From JBAZFF01 sp041653495 (GTDB lineage Bacteria > Patescibacteriota > Minisyncoccia > Minisyncoccales > RBG-13-42-11): 12,866 nt of DNA. The stretch is taken from positions 1 through 12,866 of the forward strand of contig JBAZFF010000012.1 in NCBI GenBank assembly GCA_041653495.1, given 5' to 3'. Every line of letters starts with the position of its first letter. Positions within the stretch are counted from its first letter, which is position 1. The notes beneath the pieces were generated by a model that saw nothing but the letters and a program-made list of their open reading frames with translations, did not search any database and was not told the origin of the DNA. Both the position numbers and the translations under genes were made by a program. Positions 4,909-11,672 of the stretch are shown here, piece after piece.

Positions 4909-7028
4909 TTTACAGCTGGCGCAACTTCAGGCACTTTGAAGGTTTTTCTCTTTTCGTATTCCTCCCGTTTGCCCGCATTCCACTGCTGGACCGGCCTCAA
5001 GTATCCTACGATCCTTGAATAGACCTCGCACGGCTGCTTTATCGTGCACTGCGGGCATTCAAAATGCTCTCCGGCAATATATCCGTGGACGGGGCAAATA
5101 GAGAAGGTCGGAGTGAGGGTTATATAAGGAAGGTTGAATTTCTCAAAAATCTTCCTGACTAAATTCTTTGCGGATTCCGGATTTGAAATCTTCTCCCCGA
5201 TGAATATGTGCATTACGGTTCCTCCGGTATACTTGGTCTGGATATCGTCCTGCAATTTCAGGGCTTCAAAAACATCGTCCGTATAATCCACCGACAGCTG
5301 GGTTGAGTTCGTATAATAGGGATTCTTTGCGGTTCCTGCGGTAATTATATCCGGATACAGTTTTCTGTCTTTTAAGGCCAGTCTATAAGCCGTGGCCTCT
5401 GCGGGCGTAGCTTCCAAGTTATAAAGATTCCCCGTCTCTTCCTGGTATTTCACCAGCTTGTCCCTCATATGATCCAATACTTCAAGGGCGAACCTCCTAC
5501 CCCTCAGGCTCCCGATGTCTTCTTCCAGAAAATTCAGTATGGCTTCATTCATCCCGACCAGTCCTATTGTTGAAAAATGGTTGCCCCAATAACTCCCCCT
5601 CATTTTTTGAATTCCTCCCAAATAGTGCTTGGAATAAGGATAGAGCCCCTTATTCATGAAGTCGTCCAAAGCTTTTCTCTTTATTTCAAGGCTTGATTTG
5701 GCGAGATCCATCATTTTATCCAGTCTTTCAAAGAATTCCTTTTTGGTTTTGGACAGATACCCTATTCTGGGCATATTTATGGTCACAACCCCTATGGAAC
5801 CCGTCAAAGGCTGGCTTCCGAACAGCCCGCCTCCCCTCTTTAAGAGCTCCCTATTGTCCAGTTTGAGCCTGCAGCACATGGATCTGGCGTCTTCCGGCTT
5901 CATATCGGAGCTGATGAAGTTTGAGAAGTAATTCACCCCGTATTTGGCAGTAGCCTCCCATAACGGCTCCAGCGTCTTGTCGTCCCAGGCAAAGTCTTTG
6001 GTGATGTTTACCGTAGGAATCGGAAAAGTGAACGGCCTTCCTTTGGCGTCTCCTTCCATAAGCCCTTCGTAGAAGGCCTGGTTTATCATATTCATCTCTT
6101 CCTGAAAGTCGCCGTAGGTTTCGTTCTGCGGCTTTCCTCCGATTATCACCGGCTGTTTGGCCAAAGTGGAAGGCGGAATAATGTCCAAGGTAATGTTGGT
6201 GAATGGAGTCTGGAAACCCACTCTAGTGGGTATTGCCATGTTGAACAGGAATTCCTGAATGGCCTGCTTTACTCTCTTGTAATCAAGATTGTCATATCTC
6301 ACAAAAGGAGCAAGCAGAGTGTCAAAAGAAGATATTGCCTGCGCTCCCGCCGACTCTCCCTGCAATGTGTAAAAGAAATTCACCAAGTGCCCCAAAGCGG
6401 TCCTGAAATGCTTTGCGGGCTTTGATTCCACCTTTCCCGGAACCCCGCCGAATCCTCTCATCAGTAAATCGTACAAATCCCATCCGCAGCAGTAAGTGGA
6501 AAGGCTGTCTAAATTATGGATATGGAAATCTCCGGACTCCGAAGCTTCTCTGATTTCCGCAGGATACACTTTGTTCAGCCAATATTTCTTTGTAATAGCT
6601 GAAACTCCGTAATGATTCAATCCTTGCAGGGAATACGCCATGTTAGCGTTTTCATAAACCTGCCAGTCCAATTCTTTTATGTACTGGTCCAGCATTTCCG
6701 CCGACTCGTCTATCAGCCCCGATGTCTCTCTGATTTTTCTTCTTTGCTCTCGGTAAAGAATGTAGGCCTTGGCGGTTTCAACCAGATCCTCCAACATTAA
6801 AATCTCCTCAATAATGTCTTGAATCTGTTCTACTTCGGGAATCTCATTCTCCTTAAACCTCCTGTTTAATATTGAGATTACTTTGTCAGAAACTTTTTGA
6901 GAGATTTCTCCGTTCCCCTGCCCCGTGGCCACGAGCGCTTTGTGGACCGCATTGGTAATCCTGCTCTGGTCAAACTCCACAACCGACCCGTCTCTCTTTT
7001 TGATTCTTTTTATTTTGTTTTCCGGCAT
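4905..7028 (-). CDS. nrdD: Class III (anaerobic) ribonucleoside-triphosphate reductase
   Basis: It reduces rNTPs to dNTPs in the absence of oxygen, using a glycyl radical. Residues ~1-95 form an ATP-cone (KRDGSVVEFDQSRI...EILMLEDLVETAKAYI). STYCCGWDL (177-184) and ARSMCCRLKLD (381-391) carry the cysteines expected in the active site (C180/C181 and C385/C386). The C-terminal metal site has C645, H648, C658 and C661, with another cysteine at 667. The glycyl radical is most likely G675 in RIVGYLRP. The length, 707 residues, equals E. coli NrdD. There is no intein or truncation. The gene has its own promoter, no Shine-Dalgarno site, and overlaps nrdG by four bases. The ferredoxin and thioredoxin-FTR genes just upstream suggest a thioredoxin-type reductant in place of formate; this is inference. 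Confidence 0.97.
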   Translation of the reverse strand: MPENKIKRIKKRDGSVVEFDQSRITNAVHKALVATGQGNGEISQKVSDKVISILNRRFKENEIPEVEQIQDIIEEILMLEDLVETAKAYILYREQRRKIRETSGLIDESAEMLDQYIKELDWQVYENANMAYSLQGLNHYGVSAITKKYWLNKVYPAEIREASESGDFHIHNLDSLSTYCCGWDLYDLLMRGFGGVPGKVESKPAKHFRTALGHLVNFFYTLQGESAGAQAISSFDTLLAPFVRYDNLDYKRVKQAIQEFLFNMAIPTRVGFQTPFTNITLDIIPPSTLAKQPVIIGGKPQNETYGDFQEEMNMINQAFYEGLMEGDAKGRPFTFPIPTVNITKDFAWDDKTLEPLWEATAKYGVNYFSNFISSDMKPEDARSMCCRLKLDNRELLKRGGGLFGSQPLTGSIGVVTINMPRIGYLSKTKKEFFERLDKMMDLAKSSLEIKRKALDDFMNKGLYPYSKHYLGGIQKMRGSYWGNHFSTIGLVGMNEAILNFLEEDIGSLRGRRFALEVLDHMRDKLVKYQEETGNLYNLEATPAEATAYRLALKDRKLYPDIITAGTAKNPYYTNSTQLSVDYTDDVFEALKLQDDIQTKYTGGTVMHIFIGEKISNPESAKNLVRKIFEKFNLPYITLTPTFSICPVHGYIAGEHFECPQCTIKQPCEVYSRIVGYLRPVQQWNAGKREEYEKRKTFKVPEVAPAVK

Positions 7029-7089
7029 AAGGATAAAAAAATCTCGTATTAAATGGAGATAAATTAAGAGTTAATGTAAAGATTACTAT

Positions 7090-7118
7090 ATTTTACTCCC
7101 GCAATTTCCTACGGTCAA
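7090..7118 (-). promoter_or_regulatory. Promoter of nrdDG
   Basis: On the minus strand, TTGACC (7113-7118) and TAAAAT (7090-7095) are separated by 17 bases. The leader of about 55 bases contains a small inverted repeat, ATTAA-gag-TTAAT, near 7063-7075, and no Shine-Dalgarno site. No NrdR box was recognised. Confidence 0.6.
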
Positions 7119-7135
7119 ATGTAGGTCAAACCCCT
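7117..7135 (-). repeat. 19-base motif shared with the DUF5679 control region
   Basis: On the minus strand this site and 4184-4202 both read AGGGGYTTGACYTACATTT; the two Y positions are the only differences. The copies are in the same orientation and flank nrdDG. Here the motif overlaps the terminator hairpin of the upstream operon and adjoins the nrdD -35 box. Confidence 0.55.
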
Positions 7136-7151
7136 AAAAAAACAGGGGTTT
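7128..7151 (-). terminator. Probable terminator of the thiol-redox operon
   Basis: AAACCCCT (7128-7135) and AGGGGTTT (7144-7151) form an 8-bp stem with an 8-base loop, nine bases after the stop codon of the thioredoxin-FTR gene. The T-run on the minus strand lies in the loop and not after the stem, so termination may be partial and some read-through into nrdD is possible. Confidence 0.5.
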
Positions 7152-7159
7152 TCCACACC

Positions 7160-7735
7160 CTATTTTACAAACAACGTGCACAGGCAATGACCAGCTTTTT
7201 CTGCTTCCTCCAGACCGGCTTTGCACGGACATATGTTCTTTTCGTCTTCTTTCAAATCTCCCGTGACTCTCCTGCAGGGGCAGTACCTCTTTCCGTATTT
7301 TTTCTCGTTCTCCAACAAGCCTGTCAGTATTTTTTTTACAATTTCTTTGTCGGGGTTCAATCTTAATCCATTTTTTTTGGCGTAAGCTTCGTACTCTGAA
7401 AACAGCTCCTCTAAACCGCCGGATAAAGCTTTCTCTAACCAAAGGATAATCGCCTCTTCTCCTTGAGCGCCGACAAACCCTGAAACCGGATTTCCGTTTT
7501 TAAAAAGAATAACTGCGGGTATACTTTGTATTCCGAAGGATTGGGAAACCAAAGGGAACTCATCAACATTTATCTTCAAAAAATCAATCTTGTCTTTCTG
7601 CTTCTCCGCCACTCTTTCTAAGACCGGGCCGATGAGGCCGCAGGGCGCGCACCACTCCGCAAAGAAATCAACTAACACCGGCTTTCCGAACTTTTTTATT
7701 TCCGTCTGGAAGTTTTGATCAGTTATCTTTTCCAT
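7160..7735 (-). CDS. Thioredoxin fused to ferredoxin-thioredoxin reductase catalytic domain
   Basis: Residues 1-105 are a complete thioredoxin: FFAEWCAPC (24-32) with the catalytic cysteines 29 and 32, and the cis-proline SIPAV (71-75). Residues ~106-191 match the catalytic (beta) subunit of ferredoxin-thioredoxin reductase: CPC (152-154), CPC (169-171) and HCLC (183-186), which supply the 4Fe-4S ligands and the redox disulfide. Normally these are two proteins; here the reductase is tethered to its substrate. In the family the third motif is CHC; here the middle residue is Leu185, and a His precedes the motif at 183. The start overlaps the ferredoxin gene by 17 bases, which fits ferredoxin as electron donor. 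No FTR alpha subunit is present. The fusion is clear; the electron route is inference. Confidence 0.92.
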   Translation of the reverse strand: MEKITDQNFQTEIKKFGKPVLVDFFAEWCAPCGLIGPVLERVAEKQKDKIDFLKINVDEFPLVSQSFGIQSIPAVILFKNGNPVSGFVGAQGEEAIILWLEKALSGGLEELFSEYEAYAKKNGLRLNPDKEIVKKILTGLLENEKKYGKRYCPCRRVTGDLKEDEKNICPCKAGLEEAEKAGHCLCTLFVK

Positions 7736-7901
7736 CTTCTTCTATCGCTTCATAGGGACAGACGTCCTTGACCGCGCATTTTTTAATTTTCTCCTGGTCT
7801 ATTACTTCTGCTTTGCCGTCCTCTCCGAGTTTAATTCCTTCGGGGCAGACAATGACGCAAGCTCCGCAGCCTATGCACTTTCCCTTGTTTATCTTGTACA
7901 T
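7719..7901 (-). CDS. Monocluster 4Fe-4S ferredoxin, 60 aa
   Basis: This small soluble electron carrier has CIGCGACVIVCPEGI (residues 9-23) and a second, incomplete motif, CAVKDVCPYEAI (42-53). Cys9, 12, 15 and 48 are the likely 4Fe-4S ligands. Cys19 and Cys42 could form a disulfide, as in the Thermotoga-type monocluster ferredoxins. It lies 18 bases after yjbQ and overlaps the thioredoxin-FTR gene by 17 bases, so the two are translationally coupled. The overlap argues that the ferredoxin is the electron donor of that fusion protein. Confidence 0.92.
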   Translation of the reverse strand: MYKINKGKCIGCGACVIVCPEGIKLGEDGKAEVIDQEKIKKCAVKDVCPYEAIEEDGKDN

Positions 7902-7919
7902 CTTTTAAAAAATTAATTA

Positions 7920-8360
7920 TTATTCCCCTATTATTTGCAATTGGACTTTCCTTGGTCTCTTTTGGTCCAGCTCAACAAAAAAGATTCTCTGCCAGCGGCC
8001 CAATTGAATCTCACCTTGAATAATATTCAAAGTTGCCGAAACAAGCAAGTGGATAGCCTGGCAATGGGAGTGTCCGTTTATGCATTCGTTGTCGCAGACA
8101 TTCACGGTCCGAATCTTCATGTTGTCGTGGTTGTAAGAAGCTTCTTTCGGCGCCGTTCTTCTTAAATTATCTTTTATGTCTTCTATGAGCAAAGGCTCGT
8201 TTTCGTTCACTATCAAAGCGGCGCTCGTGTGCATGCTCTGGATATTGATCAATCCTTCCTTGACCCCGCTGGATTTCACAAATTCTGATACTTCCCCGGT
8301 CAAATCGACGAAATCCAGGTCTCCCTGGGTTTCAAACTCAATTGTCTTATTCTTGGTCAT
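7920..8360 (-). CDS. yjbQ: YjbQ / UPF0047 family protein
   Basis: This 146-residue cytoplasmic protein has the complete family signature: MHTSAALIVNENEP (43-56), NGHSHCQAI (about 95-103) and GRWQRIFFVELDQKRPRKV near the C-terminus. Family members are reported to have weak thiamine phosphate synthase activity, and their physiological role is unsettled. The conserved His, Asn and Glu residues are all present, so it is likely active. It sits between the DsbD-like and ferredoxin genes with gaps of only 3 and 18 bases, so it is part of the redox operon although no redox role is known for it. Confidence 0.9.
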   Translation of the reverse strand: MTKNKTIEFETQGDLDFVDLTGEVSEFVKSSGVKEGLINIQSMHTSAALIVNENEPLLIEDIKDNLRRTAPKEASYNHDNMKIRTVNVCDNECINGHSHCQAIHLLVSATLNIIQGEIQLGRWQRIFFVELDQKRPRKVQLQIIGE

Positions 8361-8363
8361 TTG

Positions 8364-9506
8364 CTAAACGAACATTAATAATTCAGGCTTAAATATGAGC
8401 AAAATACCCAATATCAGTATCAATAATCCCCCGATCAAAGTGGACCAGTAATTGTACTCTTCCGTAAACCCGAATCTGCTCAAAGTTATTACCGCCACAA
8501 AAAGTATGATCATATCGTCCAGCATGAAGATGAACGTATAAAGCAAGAGGTAAAGATAATAGGCGAATCCGCTGAGGTCGCTGATTGACAGGACCTTAGT
8601 ATAAATTGCCGGAAGTCCTGCCGAGCAGAAAAACTCCACAAGGTTTACGCCGACAGCCAGAAGAATTGTTCCCCCGAGCATTACGAAGGTAAAGGGAGAA
8701 AGGGCTATCTTTTCAGCCTTGCTTTTCATCTTTTCCTTCAGCCTCTCCTGGATGCCGTTCCCGTCCGTCACCTTGCACACCCCGGGCTTGTACTGGATGA
8801 AATTCTTAATCTGCCAGAAGCCGACTCCGACGGCCAGGACGCCTATGGCGATCCTGGTGATATTAACGTAGGATATCGCCATAAAAAGATTTAGCCAGGC
8901 GGCAAGTATCAAAAAGTATATCAATCCCGAGACAAACACGAATGTCCCTCCCACTAAAAACATCCTCTTTCTGGAATGGGTATTCATTAACAGAGTCAAA
9001 AGAAAAACTAAGACCCACATAGCACAGGGGTTGAATCCGTCCATGGCCGCGATCACTATAGTAAGAACCGGCAGGGACATATTGGAAATATCTACCGTCC
9101 CAAAGAACGGAACATCTATTGTGTCCCGCTGTTCCGTCCCCTCTCCGCTAATGCATTCAAGCAGGCAGTCTTCTATTTCCCCGCCTATCTGGTCCGAGAA
9201 TCCAAAAAGATATTTATTCGGAGTAACGGTTAATGGGACTCTCCCCCACAACGATTCAGATATATCGTTCTCATTATAAAACTCCATCAGCAACTCCTGG
9301 TTTTCCGTGCTGCCCATTACTTCATAATAGTTGATTTTCAACTCCGGATACCTGTCCTGCAAATCAGAAAGAAACTCTTCTTCTTGCGCGCAAATATGGC
9401 AAGTGGAACTGTAGAAGAAATCTATCTCAATATTCTGCGCGGAAACGCTAAAGGCTCCGCCAAAAAGGAAAATTAAGGAAAAAACTGACAAAACGATTCT
9501 TTTCAT
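8364..9506 (-). CDS. Secreted thioredoxin-like domain fused to DsbD/CcdA-like membrane transporter
   Basis: I choose the ATG at 9506, giving 380 residues with a classic signal peptide (MKRIVLSVFSLIFLFGG...VSA, cleavage near 23); an upstream TTG would add six residues and spoil the signal. Residues ~25-120 are a thioredoxin fold with CHIC (36-39) and a cis-proline in GRVPLTV (88-94), placed outside the membrane. From ~145 on there are about six or seven membrane segments. Two intramembrane cysteines, C161 (GFNPCAMW) and C294 (EFFCSAGLP), match the pair that carries electrons through DsbD/CcdA proteins. It probably passes electrons from a cytoplasmic thioredoxin to outside substrates; the thioredoxin-FTR fusion encoded three genes later is a candidate donor. 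Confidence 0.88.
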   Translation of the reverse strand: MKRIVLSVFSLIFLFGGAFSVSAQNIEIDFFYSSTCHICAQEEEFLSDLQDRYPELKINYYEVMGSTENQELLMEFYNENDISESLWGRVPLTVTPNKYLFGFSDQIGGEIEDCLLECISGEGTEQRDTIDVPFFGTVDISNMSLPVLTIVIAAMDGFNPCAMWVLVFLLTLLMNTHSRKRMFLVGGTFVFVSGLIYFLILAAWLNLFMAISYVNITRIAIGVLAVGVGFWQIKNFIQYKPGVCKVTDGNGIQERLKEKMKSKAEKIALSPFTFVMLGGTILLAVGVNLVEFFCSAGLPAIYTKVLSISDLSGFAYYLYLLLYTFIFMLDDMIILFVAVITLSRFGFTEEYNYWSTLIGGLLILILGILLIFKPELLMFV

Positions 9507-9539
9507 ATAATTGGATTCTAGCAAAAATGGGAATCTGAA

Positions 9540-9818
9540 TCAACGTGCCTGAATGGCGTTGCTGTTTAGAATTTCGCTGTAACTGCTTCCTATCAAGCCT
9601 GCCATCTTCGTCTCTATTGCGTCTATCTCCCTTCCGCCTTCCACTCCCAGCCCCTTTATACTGGCCTTGCTTCTGTTTTTGAAGTAAAGGACCAACTTGT
9701 CATCCGTCCGCTCAAAAGTGTCTAGAACGCAGGTGTCAGGATCAATTTTCCCGCCCTCGCCATCTGAAACGAAGGGAAATAAGTCAAATTTCAGGTTTTT
9801 ACTTTCTTTTATTCTCAT
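9540..9818 (-). CDS. Hypothetical protein, 92 aa, first gene of the redox operon
   Basis: I do not recognise a family. The protein is soluble, mixed in charge, and has no signal peptide or membrane segment. The stretch DTCVLDTFERTDDKLVLYFKNR looks like beta strands, and the C-terminal EIDAIETKMAGLIGSSYSEILNS looks helical. It has a single cysteine (residue 30). It is the first gene after an extended -10 promoter and lies 33 bases before the chosen start of the DsbD-like gene, so it is co-transcribed with the redox genes. The codon pattern and operon position support it being real. Confidence 0.7.
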   Translation of the reverse strand: MRIKESKNLKFDLFPFVSDGEGGKIDPDTCVLDTFERTDDKLVLYFKNRSKASIKGLGVEGGREIDAIETKMAGLIGSSYSEILNSNAIQAR

Positions 9819-9866
9819 AGATTAAAATATTGTTTGATATCTTCTCTGGTCCCGCCGACTGTCTTT

Positions 9867-9875
9867 ATTATACCA
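9867..9875 (-). promoter_or_regulatory. Extended -10 promoter of the thiol-redox operon
   Basis: The minus strand reads TGGTATAAT, identical to the element upstream of the ComEC-type gene. The -35 region is poor (TATATG at a 17-base distance). The leader is about 40 bases, without a Shine-Dalgarno site. Confidence 0.6.
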
Positions 9876-9913
9876 TCCTGGTAAATTTACATATATTGCT
9901 ATGCGTTTTAACT

Positions 9914-9937
9914 AAAAAAGCGCCTTCGGGGGACGCC
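9914..9937 (-). terminator. Intrinsic terminator of the small 9943-10136 unit
   Basis: GCGCC (9920-9924) pairs with GGACGC (9931-9936), with one bulged base. The minus strand continues with six T residues (9914-9919). It lies five bases after the stop codon of the 60-residue frame, which supports a transcription unit here. Confidence 0.75.
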
Positions 9938-9942
9938 GTAAA

Positions 9943-10125
9943 TTACTTTTCAGGTTTCTCTATTTGGCTGAGCTCTTTTAAAGCTCGCATATTGAGGGAG
10001 ACTAGCTTCTTTGGACTCCCCGCCTCTAAGGAAAATAGGATGTCAAATCCTATTTTTTCTTCTTGTCTTTCCTCTTGAGTCCCCTCTTTCTCATCAATTT
10101 CTCCTGCCTTTTTGTGTTTCTCCAT
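9943..10125 (-). CDS. Small hypothetical protein, 60 aa
   Basis: No family is recognised. The first ~24 residues are rich in Glu, Lys and Gln (EIDEKEGTQEERQEEK), followed by GFDILFSLEAGSPKKLVSLN and a short helix-like end (MRALKELSQIEKPEK). The start is uncertain: AGAGG directly abuts the ATG with no spacer. A terminator follows five bases after the stop and a promoter lies about 45 bases upstream, so the region is transcribed as a unit. A different frame, starting 11 bases earlier, encodes a very basic 28-residue peptide, and only one of them may be real. A purine-rich strand tends to give such charged sequences by chance. Confidence 0.45.
   Translation of the reverse strand: MEKHKKAGEIDEKEGTQEERQEEKIGFDILFSLEAGSPKKLVSLNMRALKELSQIEKPEK
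10032..10056 (-). terminator. A/T-rich hairpin, possible internal terminator
   Basis: AAAATAGGA (10032-10040) and TCCTATTTT (10048-10056) form a perfect 9-bp stem with a 7-base loop. It contains the stop codon of the 28-residue frame and interrupts the 60-residue frame. It could end a shorter transcript in either direction; on the plus strand more T residues follow. It is weak in GC pairs. Confidence 0.4.
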
Positions 10126-10136
10126 CCTCTGCCCAT
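10050..10136 (-). CDS. Candidate very basic 28-aa peptide
   Basis: The frame begins MGRGWRNTKRQEKLMRKRG and ends with four lysines; more than half of its residues are Lys or Arg. It starts at the first AUG of the predicted transcript, with a weak AGAGA element just before it, and its stop codon lies inside the 10032-10056 hairpin. Size, the Gly-rich start and the lysine tail recall the tiny ribosomal proteins of the bTHX type, but the similarity is of composition only. It overlaps the 60-residue frame in another phase, so at most one is well supported. Confidence 0.28.
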   Translation of the reverse strand: MGRGWRNTKRQEKLMRKRGLKRKDKKKK

Positions 10137-10170
10137 AATCTCTAAAGTTAAATAATAAATGACCTTTTCA

Positions 10171-10199
10171 ATTGTATACGCAATTTAGATTGTTTTCAA
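10171..10199 (-). promoter_or_regulatory. Promoter of the small 9943-10136 unit
   Basis: On the minus strand, TTGAAA (10194-10199) and TACAAT (10171-10176) are separated by 17 bases. The -35 box lies inside the end of the membrane protein gene. Transcription would start near 10164, about 28 bases before the first AUG. Confidence 0.6.
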
Positions 10200-11003
10200 G
10201 AGAACTAAGACGACCGCAACGACCAGAATGCAATATCCCAGAATTGCGGGAAGCGCAGCCTTAAACTTGTCTGATTTCTTAGGCTCCTCAAAAACAGGCT
10301 CTCCCTTTGCCTTCTTTAAGTCCTGGTAGAAGAGGAACCAAAAGACCTGGAAGAAGGGAGTAATAACCAGGCTTAGCAAAGATTCGCCGAAAGAAATTTT
10401 GGACGCGATAAAGCTTAAAACAATGAAACCGAGAACAATCAATATAACCCTGCCCAAAATAGTCCATTCCTTCCCCGACACCAGCTGCTTGCTCCTTAAA
10501 AGAGCCGACATCCCCTTTTTGTCTTCCGCCACGAATACATATGAAGACAGCACAAACCAGATCGTCAGCAGTATTCCGGGAACAAAGAACAGCAAAAATC
10601 CCCCGAAGATCAGCACTCCTGTTATTATGGTAAGCCACCAATAAGGAATTATTTTAAACCAAGCTTTTTTAAACGCTTCTTTTATCCCCAATCCCTGGGA
10701 AATAATATACAGAAGGGCCAGCTGACAGAAAAGGCCCAGGAAAATCGCGAATAAATATAAAATCAAGGACAATAAAAGATAAGAGGCGCCGGAAACTGTT
10801 CCCTCTATAACTTCCTCAATGGCGGGCAAATTTATGAAAATGGACAACAGCCACCAGAGACCAAAGGCTATGTAGCCCGAAAAGAAGGAAAGCAGGGTGA
10901 CTCCTATGAGCGCCCAGAACTTGGACTTGTAAAAGCTAAAGGATCTCTTTAGCAGATCTCCGAGTTTGGGCAAAGGAGCGATGTTTGAATCTTTTTGGTC
11001 CAT
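10185..11003 (-). CDS. Multi-pass integral membrane protein, 272 aa
   Basis: I see about seven membrane segments, roughly at residues 29-58 (possibly two), 73-101, 120-140, 141-160, 183-201, 207-227 and 250-269. The N-terminus LGDLLKRSFSFYKSKFWAL, the block FVPGILLTIWFVLSSYVFVAEDKKGMSALLRSKQLVSGKEW and the FYQDLKK end are the pattern of a broad group of bacterial membrane proteins related to DUF975 and the membrane domain of some glycerophosphodiesterases. No catalytic residues are evident and the function is unknown. It has its own promoter, 20-30 bases upstream, whose -35 box overlaps the stop codon of the XRE regulator gene. Confidence 0.85.
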   Translation of the reverse strand: MDQKDSNIAPLPKLGDLLKRSFSFYKSKFWALIGVTLLSFFSGYIAFGLWWLLSIFINLPAIEEVIEGTVSGASYLLLSLILYLFAIFLGLFCQLALLYIISQGLGIKEAFKKAWFKIIPYWWLTIITGVLIFGGFLLFFVPGILLTIWFVLSSYVFVAEDKKGMSALLRSKQLVSGKEWTILGRVILIVLGFIVLSFIASKISFGESLLSLVITPFFQVFWFLFYQDLKKAKGEPVFEEPKKSDKFKAALPAILGYCILVVAVVLVLLKTI

Positions 11004-11030
11004 AGGATTGAGTAATACTAATATTGTTTA

Positions 11031-11059
11031 ATTCTAGATCTATTTCCGCATTATTACAA
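11031..11059 (-). promoter_or_regulatory. Promoter of the 10185-11003 membrane protein gene
   Basis: On the minus strand, TTGTAA (11054-11059, covering the XRE stop codon) and TAGAAT (11031-11036) are separated by 17 bases. The leader would be about 20 bases. Confidence 0.55.
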
Positions 11060-11245
11060 GGAAAACAGTTTATCAACAGGCTCCTTTAGTTCCTTGGACA
11101 GAGCCAGGGCCAAACCCAGGGAAGGATTGTACTTCCCCTGTTCAAGAAAGACGATCGTTTCCCTGCGCACCCCTACTCTCTTTGACAGCTCTTCTTGCGT
11201 GAGATTATTCTTGATCCTGTATTCTTTGACTTTAGTCTTAATCAT
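11054..11245 (-). CDS. XRE/Cro-type helix-turn-helix regulator, 63 aa
   Basis: This short DNA-binding protein consists of one helix-turn-helix domain: MIKTKVKEYRIKNNLTQEEL, then SKRVGVRRETIVFLEQGKYN and a LALALSKEL end. Such minimal regulators bind inverted repeats as dimers. I choose the ATG at 11245 because family members begin this way and it overlaps the DUF2178 stop codon by 8 bases (ATGATTAA); an in-frame ATG at 11263 would add six residues. The gene is coupled to the membrane protein upstream, a common pairing for DUF2178. The perfect inverted repeat over the promoter of this pair is the likely binding site, giving autoregulation (inference). Confidence 0.9.
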   Translation of the reverse strand: MIKTKVKEYRIKNNLTQEELSKRVGVRRETIVFLEQGKYNPSLGLALALSKELKEPVDKLFSL

Positions 11246-11624
11246 GATTGTCTTTTCTCTCATATATTTTGAACAAGACGGCGTAAAGCAACATGAGGAA
11301 GCAGGCGGAATACAATAAGGTGGTCGCCATATCGAACAAGATCCCTTCTCTGCCGCCTATGCTGTAGAAAATCATTCCGATAATTACGGATATTAAAGCA
11401 TAGATTCTTATAGCGTGGCTGGAGGCCTTGCCGGCTATCATATAGTCTCTCTCGTCGGCCAACACTTCATCCACCTTTCTCCTTATTACATAAAGGAACA
11501 ACCAGGAAGCTATGATTGAAGCTACCGGCAGGTACCAATTGCCAAGGTTAATAAATACGCCGACTGTTGCAGAAACTATTACGACTGAAATAATCCTGTA
11601 TATTGAGAATGCTCTTTTGGTCAT
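11238..11624 (-). CDS. DUF2178 family membrane protein
   Basis: This 128-residue protein has four hydrophobic segments, about residues 8-27, 30-47, 72-89 and 95-119. The loop after the second segment, RRKVDEVLADERDYMIAGKAS, is the hallmark of DUF2178 proteins. The function is unknown. It is followed, with an 8-base overlap, by an XRE regulator, a pairing seen in many bacteria and archaea, which suggests that the regulator controls, or responds to, the membrane protein. The leader is about 30-40 bases and has no clear Shine-Dalgarno site. Confidence 0.87.
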   Translation of the reverse strand: MTKRAFSIYRIISVVIVSATVGVFINLGNWYLPVASIIASWLFLYVIRRKVDEVLADERDYMIAGKASSHAIRIYALISVIIGMIFYSIGGREGILFDMATTLLYSACFLMLLYAVLFKIYERKDNHD

Positions 11625-11647
11625 ATTTCTTTGGTTAATGTTAATTC

Positions 11648-11672
11648 TTTCTAACTGACTTAATGTTAGAAA
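11648..11672 (-). promoter_or_regulatory. Operator-like inverted repeat over the DUF2178-XRE promoter
   Basis: TTTCTAAC (11648-11655) and GTTAGAAA (11665-11672) are perfect inverted copies separated by nine bases. The repeat covers the -10 box (11663-11668) and the predicted transcript start. The dyad spacing suits a dimeric XRE repressor. TTAATGTTA also occurs twice here (11636-11644 and 11660-11668). Confidence 0.65.

Noticed and set aside
7134..7442. Minus-strand frame of 102 codons inside the thioredoxin-FTR gene
   Set aside because: It is a second phase of a well-supported gene and has the Arg/Lys-rich composition of an out-of-frame translation.
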